A DNA stretch of 64,000 nucleotides. It comes from Chlorophyllum brunneum. Lineage: Eukaryota > Basidiomycota > Agaricomycetes > Agaricales > Agaricaceae. The position numbers and the translations under genes were made by a program. The notes under the pieces were generated by a model. That model saw only the letters and a program-made list of their open reading frames with translations, had not been told where the DNA came from and did no database searches. The stretch covers positions 310,001-374,000 of the forward strand of contig OY756145.1 of the NCBI GenBank assembly GCA_963576785.1, given 5' to 3'. Of this stretch, positions 44,631-55,384 are shown piece by piece (position 1 is the stretch's first letter; the number at the start of each line of letters is the position of its first letter).

Positions 44631-45863
44631 TCAGATGTTGTGAGCTCTTTTATAGGCTTCGAGTATATCCTTCGCATTTTGGAGGTTTGATGCAGGTTCC
44701 CATGAATTTTCGGAAGTGTGGTAGCCTTTCCACTTGATTAGGTATCTGAAACAATTATTTACCCTTTTATGGTGAAGAATGGCCTCGACTTCGTATTCTT
44801 CTTGATCATCAACAAGGAGAGGGAGGGGTTGAGACATGTGTCATCCATAGATTGTGTTTTCGATTGCAGGGGTAAGGAGAGAGGCATGAAACTTGTTATA
44901 GATCTTCCATGTTTCAGGTAATTTTAGCTGAAACACAACGGGTGAGATCTTCTTGATGATTGTGAAAGGTCCTTCCCTTCTTTGGGCAATTTTCCTATTT
45001 GCAAAGTTTATTGGCAGGTGTTTGTTTTCTAACCAAACTTTATCCCCTTTGTTAAGGTTTGGTAACCTATAATTTGCGGTTCGTTTGGCCATGATTTCAT
45101 GGGCATGGTTGTGTGCTTTGAGGGCTTGATGTCGAGCATCAGATAGTTTCTTGAGGCGATCCTCGGTGGCAGGGACATTTGTTGGTTCCAGAGTAGTGGG
45201 AAATGATTTCAGTGCATAGTCATAAAGTAGCTGGAAAGGTGACTCCTTTTGTCCAGTATGGGGGCAGTTGTTATGAGCAAATTCGTAAAGTGAGAGGAAC
45301 TTTGCCCAATTGTTTGGTTGAGCTGAAGTGGCAAGTGCTAAATATAGCTCAATTTCCTGATTGATCCATTCAGTTGATCCATTGGTTTGTGGGTGATAGG
45401 CTGTTGAATAGGCAGGGTCAATGTTAAGCAGTTTATAGAATTCTTGCATCACTTTGGCAGTAAATCGCGGATCTCGGTCAGAGATGATTTTGTCAGGTAT
45501 GCCATATTTGGCAAAGAGGTGGTCAACCAATAGTTGTGCAATTTGCTGTGCATCAGCGCCTTTGGTAGTTGGCACTAGAATTATTCCCTTCGATAATCCA
45601 TGGTCCACTATGGATAAAATACAATCATATCCTCGGGACGGGGGGAGATCAGTGATAAGGTCCATTGATATTTGGGAAAATGGACGGGTTGACTTGGGTG
45701 CAGGAATAGGTTGTAGTGGTGGTTTTGTTAGTGATGGTTAATCTTGAATTGCTGGCATTTTGGACATCCAGTGACATACTCGCAGATGTAGTCCTTGATT
45801 CCTGGCCAATAGGCATAGTCCAGTATCTTGGATAAGGTAGCTGCTGCTCCTGGGTGGAGGTTT
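44631..45863 (-). pseudogene. element C integrase with chromodomain
   Basis: Zinc-binding end (HPGAAATL, YWPGIKDYICEYV, CPKCQQFK), a frame change near 45,720, then the DDE core (CILSIVDHGLSKG; IISDRDPRF; YHPQTNGSTEWINQEIE), the GPF-type C-terminal block (RREGPFTIIKKISPVVFQLK) and, after an in-frame TGA at 44,841, a chromodomain ([30 protein letters not shown]). The chromodomain would direct integration to marked chromatin. Confidence 0.87.
45859..45863. repeat. target-site duplication (AAACC on minus strand)
   Basis: GGTTT directly left of the LTR at 45,864. Its partner, AAACC, is at 56,549-56,553, over 10 kb away and beside another LTR. Confidence 0.85.
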
Positions 45864-46157
45864 TGTTACGACCTTAGTCTGGGACTCAGGTTGCAAGTCT
45901 TTGGATAAAGACAAGGAAGTAGAGAAGAGAGTAAGGGATGATACGATTGGTAAAGTGTAAGGAATACATCAAGTATTACTACACTTTATATACTAGTAGT
46001 GGTGGCTAATAATAAGGGAGATGAGTAGATGAGTCAGATAGGAGGCATAGCCTTTAGAGATGAAACAGGAGATGGAACGAGGAGTAAAACAGGTGTGAAG
46101 GTACACGAGGTAACGGGCGCGAGATAGGAATGATTGGTCTATCTATAGTTCGTAACA
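45864..46157 (-). repeat. 3' LTR of element B (294 bp)
   Basis: TGTTACG...TAACA. Closest relative in the window is the LTR at 56,554-56,847, not the 5' LTR of the same element. Confidence 0.94.
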
Positions 46158-46264
46158 ATACCTCCCTTTCAAGCTTCATGCCCTCATGATGCGTATTACT
46201 GTAAAGGTCCTTCATAAAGTAAAACATACGGAATTTGGAAAAGGTGGGAAGGCGCGATGAGAAT

Positions 46265-47101
46265 TTACTCGTTCATAGGTATGGCAGCTCCCAGAGCTCT
46301 GGCCAAGTCCTTCTTGTTTCCTCCGATGAGAGGTGTTTTGTCGACACGTCGTAAGCCGATCCAGAGGGGCGCATGTGGCGGTCCTTCTTTGAATAGGAAG
46401 TGGGTGTGGTTATTGTACGTGGTGTTGTCGTTGGTATGATTGCTTAAGAGCTTGTGCACTATACTCCTCCAGTATTCGTTGTCCTTTTCGCCTTCCAATT
46501 TCAACGTGTTGTATCCCTGCGGTGGATGGAAGGTTATGGGTGTGATGGGTGGTACTACCATGGTGAGGATGGTTTGGAGATGGGCTACTTCTTCTTCGAT
46601 GTCGGGATGGAGTAGTTGATCGGCGGCTGTTGCTTCTTGTGTCTTTTGTTTGCATTTATGACAGATATGATGTTGGATGGGAAATGGATCGTTACTAACG
46701 AGTAGTCGGTTAACGATATGGTGGGAGAGATTTTCTGTGTCCCTTGATTCATACATGTTGAGTCGTTCGGCTAGGGCTACAAGGATGCTATGCATCCGAG
46801 CTCGCATATTGGAGATGACGATTAGTTGCAGGTCATCGTTGATCTCATATAGGTGTCTCTCCAATTGGTCTCTTCTTCCTTCGTCGATGATAAATTGGTT
46901 GAGTCTTGGGGTGGCATCAGATAGGGTATCCATTATTTTAGATGCGCCTTCTTGGGATGCTTTCATTGCTGTGCCCAGTAGTATCATGGTGTTGACTAGG
47001 GTCTCTCCTTCCACGAGCTCCTCATGGCTAGTTCTTTCTGGGATAAGTTCGTCGAATTCTTTGAGGTAGGGGTATGGAGTAAGTTGGTGTTCGGCGGGCA
47101 T
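46265..47101 (-). CDS. accessory ORF3 of the Ty3 element (intact)
   Basis: 278 residues from ATG 47,101 to TAA at 46,265, starting about 100 bp after the integrase stop (47,199) and ending about 105 bp before the 3' LTR. The N-terminal half is helical and charged (ETLVNTMILLGTAMKASQEG, RLNQFIIDEGRRDQLERHLY). A CHKCKQKTQEA segment follows, then IEEEVAHLQTILTMVVPPIT, FHPPQGYNTLKL and a C-terminal HAPLWIGLRRVDKTPLIGG. No signal peptide, membrane span or known domain. A diverged co-linear homologue lies at 22,399-23,260, so selection on the protein is plausible. Role unknown. Confidence 0.75.
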   Translation of the reverse strand: MPAEHQLTPYPYLKEFDELIPERTSHEELVEGETLVNTMILLGTAMKASQEGASKIMDTLSDATPRLNQFIIDEGRRDQLERHLYEINDDLQLIVISNMRARMHSILVALAERLNMYESRDTENLSHHIVNRLLVSNDPFPIQHHICHKCKQKTQEATAADQLLHPDIEEEVAHLQTILTMVVPPITPITFHPPQGYNTLKLEGEKDNEYWRSIVHKLLSNHTNDNTTYNNHTHFLFKEGPPHAPLWIGLRRVDKTPLIGGNKKDLARALGAAIPMNE

Positions 47102-47198
47102 GGAGTGTTATGAAGATAGTTGGCGAAGTCGAGGGTGAAGTGGATGCAGCGAGTGATGCGTTGAGTGTAGTGGTTGCTTGGAATGCGAGGTCTGTTGT

Positions 47199-50100
47199 TC
47201 ATAATTGCTGTTTTTTACCTCCCCTTTTTATAGGTTTCGTCCTCGAAATCTTGCTCATAAACTCTTGTACTGCTTCCTTGGCGTTTTCCAGATTTGCTTC
47301 ATCTTCCCATGTATCTTCTTCAGACGTATATCCTTTCCAGTGTATTAGGTATTGTTTTCGTTTTCCCTTTGTGCGGTGTCCTCGGACTTCATCTACCTCG
47401 TAGTGTTCCTCATCATTGATTATCTCGGGGATCGGTGATGGTGGAGTGTGCTGGCTGTCATACTCGGGTTTGTGATAGGGGGAGAGGAGTCTGCTATTAA
47501 ACACGTCGTGTATCGCCCATGTTTCAGGTAGCTCCAGTCGGTAGCTTGTTTCACCTATTTTCTCTTTTACCCGGAATGGTCCGTATCTCCTATGATCAAG
47601 TTTTTTCGTCGGCCTTGTTGTCCTAATATTGTCTGCTTCAAGCCAAACTTGGCTTCCTGCCTCATACTCATGTTCTGGTTTTGTGCTATTCCGTTTCTCC
47701 ATTTGCGTCTGGCTCTGTTGTAGCATCTCAATTGTTTTTTGGCGCATGTCTTGTAACTCTTGTATTTGTTCCGTGATCACAGGTGCCTTGGACGTGTTTG
47801 AGATATCTCCTTTCCATGGATGTCGTCCATATACTATCTGGAACGGTGAATGTCCTGTGGCGCTATGTGTTTTGTCGTTATACTGGAATTCCGCCGTGCT
47901 GAGCCATTTTTTCCAGTTGTCCTGCACATGGTTGATTACGTTTCTGAGGTATGCTTCGACCTCCTGGTTGATGCACTCTGTCTGACCGTCTGTTTGTGGA
48001 TGGTATGCCGTGGATAGGTTACGTTGGGTACCGGTTGCTCTACAAAGTTCTGCCATGAATTTTGATGCGAACTGTGGTCCTCTGTCACTGATGATCCTGC
48101 AGGGTATCCCGTGTTGTCTCCATATATTGTCACGATAAATATCTCCTAACTCTTTGGATGATAGGGTGGTGTTAACTACATGTAGTCTGATTATTTTGCT
48201 GAAATGATCAACAATGACAAGTATTACGTCATATCCGTCTGATTCTGGCAGTGGTCCTATCATGTCGATTGATATTTCTTCCCATGGTCTGGTGGGTATT
48301 GGTAGTGGATGGAGATGTGTGGTAGGTCGTGTCCGGAGTATCTTGTTTCACTGACATGTGTCACATCCCTTGATGTATCGTTTAACATCATTGTACATTT
48401 GTGGCCACCAATATGTTCTTTTGAGGAGTTCAATCATTCTGTGCTGTCCCAGGTGTCCTACGTCTGTTTTGTCGTGGTGTTGTTGGAGTATTTCCTGGCA
48501 TAACTTGGCGTTTGGTGGTACATATATTCTTCCTTCAAACATAGGTAAACCATCAGTTTCCCATATCTCCTCTGGTCGTTTCTCCTTTTCTCTCAGCCAC
48601 TGTGTTTCTCTTCTTTGCTCCTTTTGTAATCGGTGTTTCAGGTCTTCTTCTCCCGATATTTCCAAAATTTGTCTGATCTCGGTGATAGTATTATCGAATA
48701 GGTGGTCGGGTAATAGCATGATATCTGTGTTGTCTCTGGTTGTGTCCGTTTTTGCTAGTCTTGATAGCACGTCTGCTTTCGTGTTCATTTTCCCAGGTAT
48801 GTGTTTTAGTGTGTAGCGATATTCCTGTAATTCCAGTTGCCATCTTGCCTGTCATCCTGTGAGTTGTTGCAGTTTTCTGAAGTATTCTAAGTTCTTGTGG
48901 TCCGTCCATATCTCGAATGGTTTGTCGGCATCAAGTAGGTATTGTCTCCACATTTTGGTCGCTTCTCGGATTGCTAGTAGTTCTTTGTCGTAGATTTGAT
49001 AGTTTCGTTCTGCCGGTGTCATTGTTCTCGAGTGAAAGGCGATTGGATGCCACTGGTCATTCTGGTTTTGCGATAGTACCACTCCTACCCCATATCCTGA
49101 TGCATCCACTTCTACCCTGTATTGTCCTTTGTCTTGAGGCATTGCTAGCACTGGCTCACTCGTGATCTTTTCCTTGATCTTTTCAAACGCCTGTTGTTGT
49201 CGTTCTGACCATGACCATTGCGCATCTTTCTTCTTCAGCTCGTGTAGGGGTGTTGCTATGTTACTGAAGTCTTGTATGAATTGTTGGTAGAAGTTTGCAA
49301 AACCCAGGAATTTCTCGACGTCTTTCATGGATTTGGGTGTTGGCCATTCTCTTACTGCTTTCACCTTCTCCTCCTCCATTTTAACGCTGCCTTGTCCAAC
49401 TACAAAGCCTAGTATGGGTATTTCTTTCGCGTCAAACACACATTTTGATCGCTTGAAGTAAAGTTGGTACTTGGCTGCAATATCTAAGAACTGCGTTGTT
49501 CTTTCCTCGAGTTCTTTCTGTGTAGTTCCTGGAATGACAAAATCATCCATGTAGTTGACCAGTGTTCCCTCGTGTAACATTTCCCGAAATACCGTGTTCA
49601 TCATCCTTTGAAAGGTCACTGGTGAATTGCTCATTCCAAAGAACATGACTATAGGTTCAAATAATCCGCTGTTTGTTACAAACGCTGCCTTCCATTCATC
49701 CCCTTCTCTGATCCTGACGTTGTTATATCCCCAAATGATATCGAGCTTGTTGAACACCTTCGCATCCTTTAGCCGGTCTAGGACTTTGCCTATGAGTGGC
49801 AGTGGCGTCTTATCCTTGATAGTGTGTTCATTCAGCTTTTTGTAATCCTGTACCAGGCATTTTGTTCTGTCCTTTTTTGGTATAAAGAAACATGGGGTGG
49901 CGTAGGGGGATTGTGATGGTCTGATTCATCCTGAGGCAAGGTTCTCGTCAAGGAACTTCTGTAGTTCCTGTTTCTCTGTTATTGTCATTGAGTAGACCTT
50001 GGACTGTAGTACCAGGGGTGCATCTTCAGACAGGTTTATCTCGTGGTCCCATACCATGTGCTCGGGTAGTTTATCGAAGTTTTTCTTGTTGAATAGGTGG

Positions 50101-50625
50101 GTGTATCATCGGAGGTATGGTGGTAGGTCTTCATCATTCGTCCGGTCTGCCTTTTTCTCTTCAATGTGTTCCTTGACTGTCCGTATCCTCTCGTTGAACT
50201 ATATGTCGCTATGTGGTATTTTGCAATCATCTGGGCATCTGGTGAATCGTATGACATGATTGTTCCAATCGATTTCCGGGTTATGCTTGACCAGCCAGTC
50301 GTGTCCGAGATATAGGTCTGCGCTTTCCAATTGTGTTACTAGAGTGTCAATTTGTTCCGTATGGTTGCCGTTGTTTAGTACCAGTTGTGCCTTGTCTGTT
50401 ATTTCTCCTTTTTTATTTTCTGTTCCATCGGCATTGATTACTCTGATCGGGGTTTCCAGGGGTTTAGTCAGGATCTGTTCTTTGTCTATCATTCGTTGTA
50501 CTATGCACATGTGGGTGCATCCAGAGTCTACGAGGGTTGTAATTGGTCTGTGTCCTTTTTTTGTCTGGATTATTGAGTCGAGGAGAAGTTTGCGCGTAGA
50601 GTTTCATTTCTGGGGGATTACGTAT
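47199..50625 (-). pseudogene. pol of element B (PR-RT-RH-IN-chromodomain) with in-frame TGA codons
   Basis: Protease LVDSGCTH; RT with NYMDDFVIP; RNase H EVDASGYGVG and TDHKNLEYF; integrase zinc finger (VGHLGQHRMIEL, CDTCQ), DDE (VIVDHFSKI, ISDRGPQFAS, TECINQEVEAY), GPF block (YGPFRVKEKIGETSYRLELP) and chromodomain (YEVDEVRGHR, YLIHWKGYTSEEDTWED). The integrase-chromodomain end (47,199-48,263) is one clean frame. Upstream, single TGA codons cut the frame at conserved Arg sites, for example after YVIPQK (50,604-50,606), before IRPSQSP, in LTG-stop-QARW and after CDTCQ. Otherwise the frame is undamaged. Confidence 0.9.
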
Positions 50626-50680
50626 CGTCTATTGTGGAATAAAACAGAAACTCTAGGTTTATTGGCTTGCGGGTTTGCAC

Positions 50681-51924
50681 CTACTTGGAGCCTTCGACAA
50701 AATCCTCCCTCTCCTCCTTTTCTTGTTCATCATCTTCATTGATCTCTCTGATATGCGCTTTCTTGGACGCCCTGCAGTTCTTCGAGATGTGGCCCTGTTT
50801 GCCACAATTGTAACACGTTATCTTGGTGTATGTGACTTTCGTTTTCTTCCTGCAGTATTTGGCAATATGCCCATAGAGGTTGCAGTTGTAGTACCTCGGT
50901 TTTCCATTTTGATCGGTATCTGCCCTTTGTCTCCCTATCTCCATGGGTTGTCCTCCACCTCCATAAGTAACTCCGGTGGTAGTTCTGACATCTCCTCGGG
51001 TGATGTCTGTTGCTTCATACCCTTGTCCTACTGCAAGAATTGTAGTTTTCGATTTGTTGTATGTCGTTGGGACAGAGGTTGCTGGGTAGCCTACTATGGT
51101 TTGGATGATATCTGCTCTGGTGTGGCGTTTGAGGAGGAATATTGCGTGGGTGTCGTCTGTCTCCGCTTGGGCTTTCAATGCCTCAAATTCAATTAAGAAA
51201 TCTGCCATGTTCTTCTTTTCTTGTTTGAACATCTTGATTTCTCCTTCTGCTATGGCTTTCCTATTCCCCAAGGAAAATGTGGCTTCTATTTCCTTTGTAA
51301 AGTCATCCCAATCTGGTGTTTTTTTGTTCTGGATGGCTTGCAGCTGCGTATTGGTGTAAGGGCCTGCTAGCCCCCCTTTCATTCTTGCCAAAATTGCTAC
51401 TATCTTCTGTTCGTCTTTGTCTATCTTGTTGAACATCAACCACAAGGATATTGCTCTCCACCAATCATCAAATCTGGTTCTATCTCCATTGAAATATCCT
51501 GGCTCTGGGCTAGGTTCTTTGGGATGTTGATTTCTTCTGTCATTTCTGGTTCTGTTTCTGGTTTACTGTGTTTGTTTCCATGGGTCTCGGCAATTTCTAT
51601 ATCGGCTGTGGCGTCGGTGACTTCTATGTCAATTTCTTCTTCAGATGCAGCTAGTTCCTTGTCTGTACCGTGTTCGGATTCTTTCTTGTAGGTCTCGGCG
51701 ATATCTATATCGGGTGTGTTCTCGGCGACTTCTATGTCGAATTCGGTTTCAAATAGAGCTGTGTTCTCGTCTATGCTGTGTTCGGATTTCTGCCGTTTAA
51801 GGCCTTCAGGGATTTCTGATTCTGTTGATTGTTTGGATCCTGTTGCTATGGGTGAACCCTGGATGTCTGTTGGTCTCGGAACTCTGTGTCTTCTTGGTGT
51901 TCTCGATGAGCTACTGTTGCTCAT
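50681..51924 (-). pseudogene. gag of element B, one frameshift
   Basis: Same protein as the gag at 56,941 but more diverged (roughly a tenth of residues). A single-base loss after NIPKNLA near 51,510 shifts the frame; the rest (SLWLMFNKID to the zinc knuckles YYNCNLYGHIAKYC and CYNCGKQGHISKNC) is readable in the next frame. Confidence 0.88.
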
Positions 51925-52017
51925 ATACTGTCGTCCTGATCAGAGGCTATTATTCCAAGCCTAGCTACGAATAGTGGCACCTTTCTTGCAAGGTGAGTCG
52001 AATGACACTTTACCAAA

Positions 52018-52311
52018 TGTTACGACCTTAGTCTGGGACTCAGGTTGCAAGCCTTTGGATAAAGGAAAGGAAGTAGGGAAAGGAAGAAGGGATGATACGA
52101 TTGGTAAAGTGTAAGGAATACATCAAGTATTACTACACTTTATATACTAGTGGTGACAGTTAATAATAAGGGAGAAGAGTAAATGAGTCAGATGGGAGGC
52201 ATAGCCTTTAGGGGTGAAACAGGGAATGAAACGAGAAGTGAAACAAGTATGAGGGTACACAAGGTGATGGGTGCAAGATAGGAATGAACGGTCTATCTAT
52301 AGTTCATAACA
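52018..52311 (-). repeat. 5' LTR of element B (294 bp)
   Basis: Minus orientation, TGTTATG at 52,311. Differs from the 3' LTR largely by C/T and G/A changes, many at former CG dinucleotides. The right flank (52,312) does not match the left flank of the 3' LTR. Confidence 0.93.
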
Positions 52312-52364
52312 ATAATTGACTTTGTAAATCGATGGTGGTGGTACGAGTCAAAGAAGGCAATGCA

Positions 52365-52620
52365 GGGATAGCCTTCTTGATCGCCCAAGAAGAGTTTCCA
52401 TTGACAGTTGCTGTCAATCAATAGAAGATTGCTTAACTGCTTATTCTCTACTTGCCCTCATCACTCAGAGCTATGAAATAAATGGGATTCCCATTTCTTG
52501 GTTAAGTAATGACAGTTTGATAACATTTGCTTATCCGGTTACTTGGCTGAGATAGGTATTAAGGCCATACCCTAGAGGTTGCATCCTCTTTGATTGCCCT
52601 TAGTAGCTGAATCTGTAACA
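52365..52620 (+). repeat. 5' LTR remnant of element C
   Basis: Matches 42,050-42,325 in inverted orientation, ending GAATCTGTAACA at 52,620. The U3 end including the TATA box is missing. Confidence 0.8.
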
Positions 52621-52622
52621 AT

Positions 52623-52634
52623 AGATCAAAGCTT
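52623..52634 (+). promoter_or_regulatory. self-complementary primer-binding site of element C
   Basis: AGATCAAAGCTT starts two bases after the LTR. Its exact complement, AAGCTTTGATCT, lies in the other LTR of this element (minus strand from 42,323), about 35 bp downstream of TATAAATA, where the RNA should begin. Confidence 0.75.
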
Positions 52635-53484
52635 CCGCTGAGTCATTTTGGCATAGGGAACAAGAATTCCAGTGTTATTTGCATCATTGCCATTGTTGCT
52701 GAACAAGGATAACATCTTCCTGCATCATTGCCATTGTCACTGTTACAGGAAGCCAAGAAGAGTTGTACACAGTACCTATCTGCCGCATAGGAGCGTAACT
52801 CGCTATCAGTCACATAGGACCCACCCTGCGCCTGCCAGTACCTGGAGTACCCCTCAAGTTAGTAGGGCTAAGCACAAAGACCTGCTCATAGAACGTATGC
52901 TATCGACCAACTTTGTGGTTTCCTCCTTGAGAAGAAGAGAAACTTGCCTGCCATACATCCCGCCTCTGGATTCCTGTTGAGAAGTACTCCAGTTGAAAGA
53001 AGACCCAGAAGGAACGGAAGGTCACAACCATTAGGTTATGGAAAAGCCATCCATAGAGAAGCTAAACCGAGTAGCTGCTGTCTAGTCAGCCAGATGATAC
53101 TAGCAACCGTGAAGACACATCACACCTTGTCGCTGTTACGCCAGTAACAGATTCCCTCGAAAAGCAAGAGCACTCAATAGAGGACACCCTCAAAACCTGT
53201 TGTGTATTCCCAGGAAGTACAGGAAGAAGTTGCAAATAATTGTCAGTGAGATAAAGGTACAACTTGGTCAAGATTGAATGAGTCTGATATCACGCGAAGC
53301 AAAAGGAGACTACTCCACCCGCACCTCTGGTCTACAGGACTAGATTGCAATCCAAGGCTGCAGAGCCTTATAGTGCTGAGCCTACTCAATGAACCTCCCA
53401 GTGAAACCCAGAACCAGTTCAATATTCCCCACCAGCCTCCATCCAATAATCCACCTCAACCACTTCCCAACCTTTTGAATGACC

Positions 53485-55018
53485 CTTGACTAGCACCACA
53501 GCTAGTAGGATTAGAACTAGTGAACCTGCCCCAAGACAGAGTTCAGAGTCTTATCAGACACCTGCTTATATGCAATCCGACTGGGCACAACAAGCAATCT
53601 CAAGACAGCAATCCCAGCAATCCCAGCAATCCCAGCAGTCTGACTGACAGTACAGAGAAACCATCTCTACCAAGTCTGAACACTCAGACAACCCTGAGCA
53701 CTCCAAACATGGAAGTGAGCACTCTGAAGAGCTACCACCCCAGATACCAGAACTTGAGCCCCGATACGAATCTGATGACAACATATTGAACTCACCAAAC
53801 CCACTCGCTAGAGCCCTCCAGCTACTCCGAGAACAAAGAGAAAGGGAAGCTCAACAAAGTCAGATCAGCCAGACAACCAACTACCAGTCAATCAGCTACC
53901 AGACAACCCAACCAGTGGTACCTCCCAGCACCCACCAGCAGACGACCAGAACACCAGGACCTCCAATCACACTCAGGACAACCCAACAGCCACAAACCCG
54001 CCAATTGTCCCTGTCAAACTCCCCAGCGAGCTTGCCACCAAACTCACCCACAGGATCAAACATGCCAGACCCCAAACTCCCAAAGCCCACCATTTTCTAC
54101 AGTGACCCACTTGACTATCCCAACTGGAAGCAGAACCTCCAGATCTACTTCGCATCACAGCCCAACAATCTACCAAATGACAAGTCCAAGATCATGTATG
54201 CCCTCCTTAGCATGGAAGGATTGGCCAGGGAATGGAAGCAAGCCGATACCATTTCACACACCACCAACAATGTCTTCAGCCCCACCCAGACCATTGAACA
54301 GTTCCTCACAGAACTTGACACTTTGTTCCTACCAGCAAATGACATCTTCGTCACCATCGACCAACTATCTAATGTTACCCAGAATGGATGACCCGCTGCA
54401 GTCTATGTTGAGCAATTCAAGAATATGTGTACCTGAGCCGGAATCACCCATGCAGAGACCAAAATCACGTTCTTCATTAAAGGACTGGATCTGTATTACA
54501 AAAGGCTTGTCTACAGTCAGAACCCCACCCCAAATGACATCAATGCTTGGTACACAGCCGCACAAAATGCAGCAACAATGGCGCACCTACAACAGAATTT
54601 TAGCTCAACAGGACATCGTCACTCAGTACGATATACCTCCCATTGCTCGAAATATTGCACTCCGAAAGCATCAAGTTCGATGTCTTATGCAAGACTTTAC
54701 CAGCCGACTCAAAGAAGCAGTAACCCCCCAGGCTATGGTCCCATGGACGTCGACCACATCCTCGAGCAGCAACTCAATAATCTTTACCCAATAGGAGAAG
54801 GATCTGACAAAGAAGGAGAAGAATCTGAGGAAGAAGTATCATCAGATGATGATGAATATTTGAACACAACTACCCAGCAAGTCACCCACATGGCCACAAA
54901 ACTTACCACAGCCCAACTCAATGCAATCTTATCACCTGAACTCCAGAAGTTATACAACAAGCAAAAATGTTTCACATGCAAATCCGCTGGACATCTCTCC
55001 AGAAATTGCCCGCAATGA
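53485..55018 (+). pseudogene. gag of element C, degenerate
   Basis: A Ser/Gln repeat (SQQ, four times) near 53,600, then NPLARALQLLREQRERE, the gag core (PKPTIFYSDPLDYPNWKQNL; ALLSMEGLAREWKQAD; TIEQFLTELDTLF), and after two TGA codons at likely Arg sites the KITFFIKGLD block. A CCHC knuckle CFTCKSAGHLSRNC at the end closes it. No ATG at the expected start. Confidence 0.8.
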
Positions 55019-55384
55019 AGCCATGGAAAGAACTGTGCCAGCATGTCCAAGAATGCTGCTTACAAGTCCAAAAACGCTTTGACTGAAGCAAGCGATGATT
55101 CAAGTATACCTGAATCGTGAATGTAATGAAAGATGCCTCTGATGAAGAGATAGAAGAACTCTTTAACGTTGTAGACAGTCATCCCAACGAAGACTTAATC
55201 AAGTCTTTTGTCTGAAGAGACTAGCTACTGCGTCTAGATCTCAAACTATAAAGAAACCGCAGATTTCTTATTCAATGCCACAACATGATGACTACCCCCA
55301 ACCCAATCCACCTTGCAAACCCGACACTGAATGAATCGCCACTGTTAACATTGTTCCAAAGAACAATACTATCTATGTTCCAAC

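Larger units (their letters stand above)
42050..45863 (-). mobile_element. Ty3/gypsy element C, 3' half (integrase to 3' LTR)
   Basis: On the minus strand this begins in the integrase zinc-binding region at the AAACC duplication (45,859-45,863), then DDE core, chromodomain, further ORFs and the 3' LTR ending at 42,050. Its 5' half is the plus-strand segment 52,312-56,553: the reading frame of the zinc finger continues exactly from one to the other when a single AAACC is kept. Confidence 0.88.
45864..52311 (-). mobile_element. Ty3/gypsy chromodomain element B (full-length, recombinant)
   Basis: 6.45 kb bounded by 294-bp LTRs (5' 52,018-52,311; 3' 45,864-46,157). Minus-strand order: primer site, gag, protease, RT, RNase H, integrase, chromodomain, ORF3, polypurine tract GAAAGGGAGG, 3' LTR. 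The two LTRs differ at some 30 positions, whereas the 3' LTR differs at only about seven from the LTR at 56,554. The flanks do not match each other either. The present element therefore looks like a join of two copies. Confidence 0.9.

Noticed and set aside
53600..53650. Short tandem CAGCAATCC-type repeat as a CRISPR or minisatellite
   Set aside because: It is a low-complexity Ser/Gln run inside the gag frame of element C, with only four units and no spacers.
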